A stretch of DNA of 64,000 bases from Spinacia oleracea (taxonomy: Eukaryota; Streptophyta; Magnoliopsida; Caryophyllales; Amaranthaceae). Positions 1 to 11,118 of the stretch are shown here, piece by piece. Location of the stretch: assembly GCF_020520425.1 (NCBI RefSeq), contig NC_079487.1:104814141-104878140 (forward strand), in the 5' to 3' direction. Under the pieces are notes generated by a model, which worked only from the letters and a program-made list of their open reading frames with translations, searched no databases and was not told the DNA's origin. The position numbers were made by a program, and so were the translations under genes. Numbering within the stretch: position 1 is the first letter of the stretch; each line of letters opens with the position of its first letter.

Positions 1-1458
1 TTATGGTGTTCTTTCATGAGACCATGGCTGAAAGGTAGAAGGAGCTCAACAGTGAAAGAAACAGAGGAAGGAGTAAAAAGGAGGCAGAAATTAATATTTT
101 TTTTCTTTTTATAAATTTGACCTTCTCAACCGGTTCTCCGTCATTTTGGTGCAATAAAAGTTAATGGGGTGCAAAGGTTGGATTATTAGATAATAATCAA
201 AAGGTTGGATTATTAACGAAAAATCGTCTAAAGGTTGGATTATTTAAAGTAATTTTTCCAAAAAAATACAATACTTTGATACTTAAATACCTACACATAA
301 TGTGAGATAAACATTGTATGCATAATTTATTTCTATATTTTATTTTAGTAAGGGTAGTTATAATAATTCGCAAGTTTGATAAGGTAACTCATACTAACCC
401 ACCCATCCCGGCTACGCGTTGCGTTCAAGTTTACCTTTATGTACGTAACTTTAGCCTTTAGGTGGAGCACACCACAAAGACAAGAGCTTTGAGTCAAGGA
501 GCAATCGCAGACCCATAAATTTAGGCATTATACATCCAAATACCATAATCCGAGTCTGTGTGATTATAGTCATAAAAGCAAAATACAATATATTGGATCA
601 AACTCATTCAACTTTCCTGCATGTTCTTAAACATAATGTTTTTATCATATAAAATTATATTAACTTGAGACGAACCTACCAAACTGTTAGGTATAAATAC
701 ATTCAACCAAACATCATAAGAGGAAGTAATATTACCTTGATTACGTGGGAGTATCCCTCGAGTGGAGGGGCTTCTAATGAAAATTGTCCTTACCTTGTAA
801 AAAAAAAGCATCAGAAGAAGAAGTAAAGAAAATGCAATTTTTTTGCCAACTAATTTGACAAGGTTACACCAATTGCATGTTGGTTCAGTGGCGATTGAGG
901 TTGGACTTGGTAGGGAGGACCGCGTATTCAATCCACACAACAACATTTGGGAGAGGACTGGAACCTATCCACCGATAACTCGCCCCGAATCCGGATTAGT
1001 TCTAAGAGTGAACCGGATGGTAACACCAAAAAAAATTTGACAAGGTTAACATTAGAAAACAAAAAAAAAAAAAAAAATACAATACTCCATTCGTTCTTGA
1101 ATGTTAGTCCTCTTTCCGTATTGGGTTATTTTTTTATTATTCTTTTTTGAACTTTTTCCTTATTTGTCCAACATTTATACCCATTTACCCTCGTAGATAT
1201 CCAAATAACCCACTTGTTTATTCCAAAGTAAGTCTTTATCTCCATTAAACCCCTCAATTATTTCTCTCGCCTTACTCACATGAGCTAGATTCATGTGACA
1301 AGTGTACTTATATTGGATTGTCTTAGATTCCAAAAGACACTAACATTCAAAAACGAACAGTGTCCAATAAATATTCAATGAAAAATGATTTGACACACTA
1401 TCTTGTGGATAAATCACGGAAAATTATATCTCAAGGTGGATGTGCTAAAATTAATTGT
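1..1458. other. Intergenic DNA upstream of RPS16
   Basis: I see no gene here. The first 250 bases hold three close copies of a short AAGGTTGGATTATTA-like motif. A SINE lies at 867-1033 and is listed separately. The remainder is AT-rich, with an A-run near 1062. Reading frames in this stretch are short and match no family I know. Confidence 0.6.
867..1033 (+). repeat. tRNA-derived SINE, family 1, copy A
   Basis: This is a 167-bp SINE with a short A-rich 3' end after AACACC. It is flanked by a 15-bp target site duplication, AATTTGACAAGGTTA, at 852-866 and 1034-1048. An A-box-like segment (TTCAGTGGCGATTGAGG) and a degenerate B-box (GTATTCAATCC) indicate RNA polymerase III ancestry. Two further copies lie at 19109-19277 (reverse) and 54596-55156. 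Confidence 0.85.
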
Positions 1459-1694
1459 CAGATCAATAGGCAGGTCCGGTCTGAACCCGACCAGGCCACA
1501 ACCAAAATTTTATGCCCATTATGTCGGCCAAGCAAAACTTTGAGCCGATTTTTTCTTCAAAAATAGCGGGCTTTTCTAATCGGTCTAATTTTATAAGTAA
1601 AATTTCAATTATGAATTACCGAAACCCATCCAAAAAATAATCGAATTGGGCCAGCCAGACTTTTAATCGGGCCGGACTCAAGGTGATCGGTCTA
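1459..1694. mobile_element. GC-rich non-autonomous DNA element, copy 1
   Basis: This segment is rich in GGGCC and GGTCC motifs, bounded by inverted TAGACC/GATCA-like ends. It resembles the insert at 15556-15878 in internal words such as ATAGCGGG, TTATGTCGG and CGGGCC. The subterminal pattern recalls the hAT element at 23142-27773. I saw no clear target duplication, so the class is inferred. Confidence 0.45.
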
Positions 1695-1770
1695 ATAATT
1701 CCCCTATTCAAATTGCATACAAAGTACAAACTCCAAGCCCTAAAAAAAACCTCCTCTTGGACCCACAACA

Positions 1771-1779
1771 AAACCCTAA
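1771..1779 (+). promoter_or_regulatory. telo-box upstream of RPS16
   Basis: AAACCCTAA lies about 100 bp before the RPS16 ATG, in a pyrimidine-rich leader. Telo-boxes are characteristic of plant ribosomal protein promoters and 5' UTRs and support high expression in dividing cells. Confidence 0.6.
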
Positions 1780-1878
1780 TTCACTCCCTCTCCTCCTTCA
1801 TTTCACCTGTGCACAAAACCCCGCCTCCAAGAGCGAGACTGAGAGGAGAGAGAAAATAAGCTTGAAAACCCTCCAACA

Positions 1879-2334
1879 ATGGCAGCACCAGCAGCCCAAG
1901 CCCCAACCACAACCCACGCCGTCCAATGTTTCGGGCGCAAGAAGACCGCCGTCGCAGTAACCCACTGCAAAACCGGGCGTGGCCTAATCAAGATCAACGG
2001 CACACCAATCGAGCTCGTCCAGCCAGAGATCCTCCGCTATAAGGTGTTCGAGCCAATCCTTCTACTCGGCCGTCACAAATTCAATGGCGTCGACATGAGG
2101 ATTCGCGTCAAAGGAGGAGGTCACACTTCTCAGATCTACGCCATTAGACAAAGTATTGCTAAGGCTCTAGTTGCTTACTACCAGAAGTTTGTTGACGAGC
2201 AGCAGAAGAAGGAAATCAAGGATATTCTCATCAGGTATGATCGTACTTTGCTTGTTGCTGATCCTCGTCGTTGTGAGCCCAAGAAGTTTGGTGGTCGTGG
2301 TGCTCGTTCAAGATTCCAGAAATCTTACCGTTAG
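1879..2334 (+). CDS. 40S ribosomal protein S16 (uS9), cytosolic
   Basis: This is a single-exon gene of 151 residues encoding uS9, a component of the 40S head whose C-terminal tail reaches the P-site tRNA. The family signatures are present: the N-terminal [14 protein letters not shown] segment, the [14 protein letters not shown] strand, the [21 protein letters not shown] helix region and the basic tail ending RSRFQKSYR. The length is close to the usual plant size of about 146 residues. The ATG at 1879 follows a pyrimidine-rich leader with a telo-box and is the only sensible start. No disruption is visible. No promoter beyond the telo-box could be resolved, because a transposon remnant lies at 1459-1694. 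Confidence 0.97.
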   Translation: MAAPAAQAPTTTHAVQCFGRKKTAVAVTHCKTGRGLIKINGTPIELVQPEILRYKVFEPILLLGRHKFNGVDMRIRVKGGGHTSQIYAIRQSIAKALVAYYQKFVDEQQKKEIKDILIRYDRTLLVADPRRCEPKKFGGRGARSRFQKSYR

Positions 2335-3984
2335 AACAATGTTTTGGTATGGCGAAGCAGAGAGAAAAACCCTAATTTTGTCTGTTTTTTGTTTGAACTG
2401 AATTCGTATTTGTTATGGAATTGAGCTCTTGTTTTCGCAGTTTAAACCTTAATTTTGGTTTAGTTATTATCGTTGGATTTTGATGAGTATCCTATTGTTT
2501 TGATTATGCTGCTAAATTTAATTCCTTTGTGTTAGTTTTGATTTCCGGTGCACGTTTGAATGTTTTGTGGTGTTACACTTAAATGGCACAATCATCCTTA
2601 TTGGGGTGTTAATGTCACTGCTCAGTTCTGTTTAGAATTGCTTAGTGATACTAGTTTGCTAGTTCAGCTCATTGTTTTGAACACTGCCCTCCCCTTTGCA
2701 ATGCTTCGGTTTTGGCCTTGTTGGTTGGATCTGGGAACACAGGTTTAGGCCTAGGCCTTGTTTTCACTATAACTCCAAAGTTGTGTAAATTTAGCTTAGT
2801 TTTTAAATTGAAAGTCGTGATGCACTGATTACCTGATTTCTAGTTTACTCCCATATTAGAAGCCTCTTTATGATCAACAAAGTTGAAGTTGCAATGATTA
2901 GAAAATTTCCAATTTAAGCATCTCATAGTTTTTGTTGTTCATCTTGCAGATGTTGTAATGCATTTAATATGGTGAGCTTAGTGTACACAGTAGTTGTTAA
3001 CTTGTTAATTAAAGAGAAAGAACACAACCTTATCTCACCTTTGAAGCTTGGATTGGTCCGGATAAGTGAGGGCTAATCTATTAGGAGGTTAATAGTATGA
3101 TCTCTTTCTTTGATTACTCCTTAATTGACTGAAAGGCTAGTACAATCCTATTTGTTTAGAAGACATACTAATTACATTTATCAACCCCGTCAAGCCTCTA
3201 GAATCATTGACTGATAGTTCTAGTATTTTTGTTTTTATGATTGTTTGTATGCTTTGAAATGTGTTAATTATTTTTGTAGGGTTAAACTTTTGTAGGGTTC
3301 AACTCGATTAGAAGTTAGCTATTTTCTAACCGAGTGAATAATTAGTATTATTGGCTAGAATGTCCTAGAAGGGTGCAATGCATTACTTTTAGATGCCTCA
3401 TCTGGAGGATCATATATAACTCTAGAGATGGATAGAGTACATTTTTGTATAAGAAGTACCTTTGTTTGGATTAATGGTCGGTTGATCATCTTGTATTTTT
3501 GTCCAATTATCCCATTCTTATCTATTTCATCCTCTGTAAGTTAGATTTCTATCTTGAATTTCTTATGCGACTCTTGCTTTGAAAAAAGCAGAAGGCTTTG
3601 TATCAGCAGTTCAGCACCGGTCATCTGAATGACTTTTATTTTGGGATAGTGACATAGTGATTCAGTAGTGTGTTCAGGACTTATGGATGGATTTCTAAGG
3701 TAAATGTCACTTGGTGGGAAATGAGGACAGTAGATTGTGCTCCAAAGCACAGACATGAAGTGGATGCAAGTAGCATCCATCTGTTTAAGAGCTTATAACT
3801 CGAATGTGCAACAATTTTTATAGCACTCTTCATGGACCATTTTTTGTTGAGTCCTTATCGTCTGATTTTGCTGGTTTAGAAGAGCAGAATGTTCGCTTTT
3901 TTATTTTTAAATTGGCTGGAAGCTTGAGTATTTTTGTTTTATGATTGTTGCTGGCTTTGTAATGTGTTAATTTCTGTAGGGCAT

Positions 3985-4371
3985 AATTTTTTTAGGGTTT
4001 GACCTAATTGAGTCAGTATTGTATTGATTAGCTATTACCTGGATTAGGGTAGTTGATTAGGTAGAAAATAATAGGAGGGAAAACGTCACCAAGAAACCAG
4101 TTTATGTGGTAAATTTATATAGTAATTGCATATGTTTCTATATGTAGTCCTCTTAGGACTGGTCTTTGGTCTTAATTTTTTTAGGGTTCGACCTAATTGA
4201 GTCAGTATTTAGTACTTGATTAGCTATTACCTGGATTATGGTAGTTGATTAGGTAGAAAATATTAAGAGGGAAAACGTCACCAAGAGACCAGTTTATGTG
4301 GTAAATTTATACAGTAATTGCAATTGCATATGATTTGGTATGTAATCCTCTTAGGACTAGTCTTTGTTCTT
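3985..4371. repeat. 189-bp tandem duplication
   Basis: Unit 1 (3985-4173) and unit 2 (4174 to about 4371) both run from AATTTTTTTAGGGTT, through GACCTAATTGAGTCAG and GGGAAAACGTCACCAAGA, to a CTTAGGACT motif near their ends. They differ by scattered substitutions and small indels. A weaker third copy begins around 3230. Confidence 0.85.
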
Positions 4372-4941
4372 ATAGCTGCAAATGCTAAAAAGATTCTGGA
4401 AGGGGAAATGTGTTTGATGACATTGGCGAAACCATAGAATGGTAATGCTGATCATCCGTGTTGCATCTGTTCCTTTCAGCTTTGGCTTTCAGAATTTTAG
4501 TCAGTATTACTGAAAGAACTCTATGGACTGAACTATTTTGTAACATTATGTTCTTATGAATTGGGACTTAGTTGCAGGTGATGTTGAGGGATCAAGGATC
4601 ATATTGAGCACTAAATGTGTTTGAAATCTTCTGTTGGGTACATAGAAAATTTGTAGGAAATTTGTATGTCATATGTTTATTTCATGCTATGTTGATATAT
4701 ATGGCTATTGGTTACGGGAGCTGGTAAGTTGGCAATGGTATAGTCGATGGCGCCTTTGGTTGTGGATTAGAAATTTAGAATATTTGATGAAGTTTCATTT
4801 TCTTGATTTAGCTCATTGTGAAGATAATTATATTTAAACTATAAGAACTCTGAAGCTTATTTTGTTTCTAAAAACAGTTTTAGGAAATCAGATTTCATTT
4901 TCGTGCCACCGATATATTGTATCCATTGTTGGTTCAAGATT

Positions 4942-5017
4942 CTAACTACACATTGTTGACATTGTTGAATTTGTTGTTGCTAGCTACACAATGTTGACAT
5001 TGTTGAATTTGTTGTTA
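4942..5017. repeat. 38-bp tandem duplication
   Basis: Two adjacent 38-bp units begin at 4942 and 4980 and share TGTTGACATTGTTGAATTTG. They differ at only a few positions. Confidence 0.85.
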
Positions 5018-5989
5018 CTGCTCAATAGATCTTTATCCCATAATGGTTTTATACCATAATGGATTACCATAATTGTTGAACATAAATTGGTTGAACATAA
5101 ATTGATAGATGTGCTGAACTTTTGATGGAAGTTGTGGCGGAGAAGAATTGTCATAGCCAAGATTCAAATAGGGGAAGTGCTTGAGAACTGGATATGAGTT
5201 TTTCAGTCTTCCTAGAGAAATCAGCTATCCATGATATGGCAAACCAAATATATTTTCTTCGAAATTTGTGTAAGAACTTTAGCTTAAAATACTAGATTAG
5301 TTGCAAAGTAATCATAGCAAACAGTTTAATTATTATACCCTTTTTGAAGATTTCCACCCTTTTTAAAGTTTGTAGTCATTCTCCATCTTTTCTCGTTGTC
5401 TTCGTGATGGTGTCGTGAAAGGGGTGGGATAAAGCAACTCCAATTGTTATATTTAGGGACTTGCTTGCAATTTCTAAAACTTTCAAGTAAGTAGCTAAAT
5501 CATTGGAGTAATTTTGTTAAATTAGCTAGACAAAGCAAATTAGCTCTACCAAGCTAATTAGCTTGGAAAAAACCAACTATGGAGTACTTTTTTTCCCCTA
5601 GAGGAATGTAAATTTAAGAATAGAGTAAAAAAAAAAAGTTAAACAAAAATTAAGCTATTTGCTAACAATTGAAGCATGTTGTAGCTAGAAAATGTTGTTG
5701 CTTGAAAAATTAATGTGGCATACCAAGCTACAATAATATTAGCTAACCATTAAAGATACTCTAAGGTCTTTGGTCAACGAATCATGAAGGACTAGTCAAC
5801 CATTTAATCAATTCCTTTGCTTTGTTCTTCTTATCATAAGGAACTTGAAATACCGTGGTGGAATATTTGTAGGTAAATTTGCTTTAAAATTTGCCTCTAA
5901 CATTATTGAGAGAGATGATCTTGAATGAATGAGCATAATTGAGATTTAATACTGAAATTACAGGTTATACTGAAGTATAATTGGGATTT

Positions 5990-6925
5990 AATACTGAAAT
6001 TACAGGTTCTACTGAAATTACATGTTCAACAAAAAGTTTGAGATTTCCTTTGGTTAGTAATGAATGTTCTTTAATGTGCAATTATAGCAGAGCTAAGTGT
6101 TCTCTTGCGATTGATCAGATGTGTAATTTGTGTGAAGAGCATACCGAAACCGTGCTACATAGTTTGAGGGTCTGCAAAGTTGTTGGAGAAGTTTGGAGGC
6201 AAGTCGAAGGTCCAACAAACGCGAGTAATTGTTGTACGGGTAATTTCAAGCAATGGCTAGTGTGCCATTGTGCTTTTGCGGATTTAGAGATGGAGGAATT
6301 GTGTGACTTTATCGAACTTAAGAAATGTTAGTCGATATAAATTCCTTCTTTTTATCTCCTTTTAAAGAAGTTTGGAAATATCTAGATAATAATGCGACGG
6401 AAGATAATGCCTCCCCTAGCCTCGAAGGGAAGCCTTCTTTTGCTAGAAACCACCTCAAATTTGATGGACTTTTCTCAACAATAAACGGCAAAAGGCTCCC
6501 TTGGCCTAGCCGGTGGTGGGGGATTATTCATGAATGTGGAGATGGGCATTGTAGGTGCTTAACCCCCTAACTTTGGCTCTTGTGCGTCCTTCTAGGCCGA
6601 GATCAAAGTTGTAGACTATGACCTCGAGTTGGCTTCGAGAATGGAGATCAAAAAAGTGTTAGTTCATATGGATGATTAAGTTGCGGTAATTGCTCTTATA
6701 GGCACATAGAAGTATGGAGGAGAGTTGCAGGAAGCTCATATATTAGAGTCGAGATGGAAAGTACAATCAAATCATTATTAACGCGAAGCCAATTAAGCTG
6801 CAGACGGTTGGCCAATCAAGGCATATCTCAGGCCTGCATGATCGAGTTGATTCAAGTCTCCTTTAACTTAAGGATTTTACACGATGATGTTTTATGCATG
6901 GCTACGCAACATTTTATATCTTTAT
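5990..6925 (+). pseudogene. LINE relic: zinc-binding RT tail plus RNase H
   Basis: Broken frames show, in order, the C-terminal parts of a plant LINE polyprotein. First comes a zf-RVT motif with CNLCEEHTETVLHSLRVC, then VVGEVWRQVEG (about 6110-6215). A degraded RNase H domain follows, with KFDGLFSTINGK, WWGIIHECGDG and, in another frame, AEIKVVDYDLELASRMEIKK and VLVHMDD (about 6460-6690). A REAN...AADG-like motif and a C-terminal tail come last (about 6780-6925). Stops and frame changes interrupt it several times, so it is an old 3' fragment. No poly(A) tail or target duplication was identified. Confidence 0.75.
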
Positions 6926-7117
6926 ATATTTTTTTCTTTTTTGTTGTTGTTGTTCCCTTCCGTTGCATAAATAAATAAAAACAAATGAAAACGAAAAGAA
7001 TTTGAACGACTAACAATTAAAATATGAAAACAACAAAAGAATAATTTCGGTTTGTGGATTTGAACAACTAAAAATTTAAAATGTTTGGGTGCAACGAAGA
7101 AATCAATGTGTTATATA

Positions 7118-7123
7118 AGCCCA
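7118..7123 (+). promoter_or_regulatory. site II-like element upstream of p31comet
   Basis: AGCCCA (reverse TGGGCT) lies about 225 bp before the p31comet ATG. This motif is common in promoters of plant proliferation genes. A single copy is weak evidence. Confidence 0.3.
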
Positions 7124-7344
7124 ACGAAAAAACTACAAAATTTTAAATTCATCGTAATCCACAAAATTTGAACAGGCAAAAAAAAAAGGGAATAATAAGT
7201 GAAAATTGACTGTGATACCGAACAAGTGGTTAGTTATCAGTTTTGTCAATATAAAGTTTGATTAGGCTCAATCTGTTATATTTTCTCGCTCCCAATCATC
7301 CTTTCAAAAACGCCTTTTTACAAGTGCGGAGTAAACCGGAGAAG

Positions 7345-10300
7345 ATGAGCCGACGAGAGAGAAAACCCGAGACAACAACTATGGCGGAGGACACGGAAAT
7401 CGAAGTAGCTACCGGCTCCATTGACGGCGCTCTCATCTTCCATATCGTTTACGACGTTTTAGCCTTTCTGCTCTATATGCACCAGCAAATCCCCTCGTAT
7501 GCTCTCCGAACCCTGTTAATTTTCGCTTTCGCCAATAAATAATCTTAGGATTTCAATTTCAAGTTCTCCAGTGTGTAATTTGTGGAAATTAGCATCAAGC
7601 ATCAATTTTAATTTGAAAATTCCCAACATTTCCCTATCAATTTGTCGATTTGCCGTGTTTTATTTTATTAGGGTTTATATTCTACAATGTTCATGTAAAA
7701 AGTATAGGTTTGCGATAACTTTGATCATTTAGAAATTGTGCGTTAGTTGCCGAGTGAAATCAATGGTAAATGTGATATTTTTCAAGTTGCTGAAATCAAT
7801 GTAAATTGTGCGTTAAGTTTTTGCTGAAATTAATGTTTGAAACTTTAGCATATTTTCTACTAATATATGAGAAATTGCAGAACTCTTAAAGGGAATGAAA
7901 ACAATCACTCAAGCTTGCCGGCCAAAGCCTAAAGGTCTGCATTATGATGAATTTAGTAGCCTGCTATAGGAAGCCATAGAAAGCTCCTTTAGTATGTTTG
8001 GTATAGAAGCATCAGTTGTAAATAGCGAAGAAGAATTTGTTTTGTCTTGATAATTGAGTATACACATTTTCTAATTAGAAGAAGATTGTAGTTTGCAAGT
8101 AGTTAGAAGAAATGGCCTAGAAAATTCGAGTTGAAGAGTTTGGAGACTCATAAGATGTTCAAATAGAAGTGATTAGAGTTCATGTTCAACCTCAGTACCT
8201 CAGTACCTCACTCTTGTACTCTATGTCTGATGTCTTATTTTAAATGATTGTGGATCTGAGGACGTATTTCCTCACCTTATCCTACCCTTAGTAGTAGTAT
8301 TATAGGCATAATTAGAGTAGGCAGGGATTTTAAATTGTTATTTACTTTCTCAAATACTGTAATTACTTAGATTATTATGCTTAGAAAGTTTCTTACTTTT
8401 TAGCTTATGAATTGGACTTTTAGGGTGTGTTTAATTCGAAGGATTTTTTTTAAAACAGAATTATGTTTTCAACGAAAAGTAAAGTTCAATGGGAATCAAC
8501 TTTCAACTTAATCTCCCTTTGGTCCTTGCTAGAAATATTAGAGAGGTATGGAAAAGGAAAAAGGAATAGAGCGCATGGGAAGATGAAGGCTAGGGAGGAC
8601 AATAAGTAAAAAAAAAACACTTGGAAAACTAGTTTTAATCTAAGATCATTTGCACCCCTTTGCAAAACAAACACAGGAAGATAGGGAAACCTAATTTTTC
8701 TTGAATATGATTTTCTTTTCAAATTTTCATTCAATATTTCAAACACAGCCGAAATGTGTGTTAATGGGAATTTCATATTTTCTATCAAGAAGTGCAAAGA
8801 GATCTTCTAGGTGGATAGAGCTCATATCTTCCTCTGACTTTCTAACGATGATATCAATAATCTGGCTCTCCTCTGGCAGCGTCTTGCAGGATATGACTCT
8901 TCAGTTTGATGCACTCCGTGCTGAATTCAAGGAGTCGGTAGGTTTTGTAGGATGCAGTGGATTTATTTATCAGCTCCAATGATATCCACTGAAGATAATT
9001 TATTTTAGGAGATACTTCTTACACAAGGTGGGCTCAATGCTTCATCTAGAAGGCAAGCCATTGGGAGGAAAAGAGATGCCAAGTTACAGATTAGAAGAAA
9101 TGAGAAATTGATGAGTAAAGTATCTAGTCTTCAGACTGCTCTCTGTCTCTTGATCCGCCAGTTTCCCAGTGTTGAAGATATGGTCTTTATTTTTGGAGCA
9201 AGCCCACGACGACCACAGCATGTTTACCAAATTATATTTCCTCATGGAAGGATAGCTACCCCGGCTTCTGAAGATATGGCCAAAAACCGAACAGCAGTGG
9301 TGCTTTCGAGAAAGGTTCGTCTTGCTAATGCCTTCTCATTGTTTTCAAATGATATTGAACCTTTGCACTCCCAAGTGAGCTTACCTCCTCTTGGACAGGT
9401 CATAAGGGCACTTATCTCTAAAGGTGTGGGATCTGCCTCTTATACAGGTAATGACTAGTTAGTTTCCTTGTCTCATTCAAAGTATTTTCCTTGTGTGTTT
9501 ATGTACATGGTTCTGACATAATTTCAACTCTGATATTTCTAGGTCCTACTAAGTTGTTTTTCCTGGTGAAGGCTCCAACTTCCTTGAATATGCCTATGCA
9601 TTTTCTTCCTAAGCGCGACTTTCAGTTCTCAAAGAAGGTAGTGCCAATTTTTTTTTTTGAACTGCTATCCAGCAAGTTCAGTAGCCTGCCCATATCAGTC
9701 AAATAAGGCAAACCATTATTTTTCAGAGATATAGTTAGTAACCAGTTTTGTACGTATAATTGATTCTCAAATATTAACACGATCATGTTGAGAATACTGA
9801 TAGATTAGTCTGCTTGTCAGTTACTATTTGTTGCAACACTTTCATATGGAGTGTAGATCACAATGCTAAACAAGTACACGGCTTCCTATGTAACTATGTA
9901 CTCCTTAATACAGGATGGAATTGCAACAAATTATGTACATACTAGTATACTATGGAGTACATAGTTTTTTTATCGCAACAAAAACTATGTACTCCATAGT
10001 ATACAATGTACATAATTTGTTGCAACTGGATCCTGTACTGAGGGGATTTCCTCAATTTTATATCATGGGCGTTCATCTGCAGATGGTGCCATTCAGGCTT
10101 CAGCTTAGATCCAAGACCTCTCATCAAGAATCAATAGCTTCTTCCTTTGTCCCAGACACAATCACTGGTTTCAATGAGAACAATCATATATGCAGTGATT
10201 TAACTTGGTACGATTATCTATTATGCCACTTAACTTTTATTTTTTTTAAATCATTTGGCTCTGAACTTAAATGGATTGGTCTATACTCTATACTTGCTTG

Positions 10301-10820
10301 TTACATTGGTGTATTTTCACTGAGTCCTTTACAGCGAGAAGTCTGTTATTTGAATTGGAATAGTACAACAGTTCGCACTTGATTTGCTCAATCCCCAATT
10401 ATTTTAGGAGTCTACTTCGATAATGTTCATAGATGAGTTCAAATGAAGAACCTTTTTTTAACTGAGCAGCTATTTTTTAGATTGAAGTTGCCCATTTATG
10501 GTTGGCCAATGATATTATCAGAACTATCTTGTAAAACATAGCTACTAATAACTTTTTCAAAAACGGAAGATGTCATGCTTACTTGCATCTACCGAAAGAT
10601 GTTGCCTTGTGCCAGAAGTGTCAGTTGGTGGCTACTTGCTTTACCTTGGCCTGGGCCTGTCATCATACTTATAGTCTAATACAAGCATAACCAGTAATCA
10701 TAATGAGGATTTGATGTATGATATTACAGTACTATGCGCTTAGTTCAATCATCTTGCAGGTTTCAGTGTCGGCATGTGATCAAGGGCATTGCTTTAGGAA
10801 ACCCTTTGCCTGAAGAATGA
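7345..10820 (+). CDS. p31comet / MAD2L1-binding protein homologue
   Basis: Six exons join in phase: 7345-7496, 8880-8937, 9009-9447, 9543-9637, 10083-10207 and 10760-10820, giving 309 residues. p31comet is a HORMA-fold protein that binds MAD2 and other HORMA proteins and acts with TRIP13/PCH2 to silence the spindle checkpoint and remodel meiotic HORMADs. Family features are HIVYDVLAFLLYMHQQIPS near the N terminus (compare the human CELLKHIMYQRQQLP segment), then MVFIFGASPRRPQHVYQI, RKVRLANAFS and PPLGQVIRALISKG, and a C-terminal WFQCRHVIKGIA matching the human WFQAPVTFKGF safety-belt-like end. All junctions are GT-AG. An in-frame ATG at 7381 is an alternative start. Intron 1 carries a MITE (8423-8750), and intron 4 carries a foldback element next to its acceptor. 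Human p31comet has 274 residues. No disruption is visible. Confidence 0.85.
8423..8750. mobile_element. MITE in p31comet intron 1
   Basis: The element begins GGGTGTGTTTAATTC and ends with the inverse type CAAACACAGCC, giving short imperfect terminal inverted repeats. TTA precedes it, but the right flank does not match, so PIF/Harbinger-type ancestry is only suggested. Confidence 0.45.
9909..10037. mobile_element. Foldback MITE in p31comet intron 4
   Basis: This 129-bp element has ends TACAGGAT and ATCCTGTA. Its arms of about 47 bp are nearly perfect inverted copies, each containing TTGCAACAAATTATGTACAT and CTATGGAGTACATAG, around a loop of about 10 bases. The only arm differences I see are a 4-base indel and one or two changes. 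It ends 46 bp before the exon 5 acceptor at 10082. The near-perfect arms suggest a recent insertion. I could not identify a target duplication. Confidence 0.85.
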
Positions 10821-11118
10821 AGGTCGACGAGATCTTCAAAACGGGTATATAGTCAACGCCTTTCCATTTGTATGTCTTTTTTTACTGAATATTTAGCAGT
10901 AGTTAGTTTCTGTTTTTTTTCTATGTTTGAATTCCCCTTAGTTACAACTCCAACGTTCTGTGTGCTATCTGAATTCGAGCATTCACAGTTTCAAAGGGTT
11001 ACGGCCATTCAGTCCTTGATCATATCTTTTAGCTGCAACATTTGAGGCTAAGCAGTTCTGTTCTGTGCTTCACTTAGTGAGCTGAGTGTGCATGCATATG
11101 TTCCAATGTACTTTGAAT
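10821..11118. other. Convergent 3' ends of p31comet and TT8-like gene
   Basis: Only 298 bp separate the two opposing stop codons, so this stretch must hold both 3' UTRs. I found no clear polyadenylation signal pair and no other feature. Confidence 0.6.

Larger units (their letters stand above)
2335..5980. other. Intergenic region with tandem duplications
   Basis: Beyond the RPS16 3' UTR I see no gene in about 3.6 kb. The stretch contains a 189-bp tandem duplication at 3985-4371 with a diverged third copy near 3230-3350, and a 38-bp tandem duplication at 4942-5017. Small repeated words also occur around 5085-5110 and 5950-6020. Short reading frames here have no recognisable content. Confidence 0.6.

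Noticed and set aside
9913-9962. Alternative acceptor TACAG at the edge of the foldback element
   Set aside because: Joined in phase after exon 4, it meets a stop codon within 17 codons. The acceptor at 10082 gives the family-like sequence.
9942-10127. Minus-strand frame mirroring the plus strand
   Set aside because: It exists only because the foldback element reads similarly on both strands.
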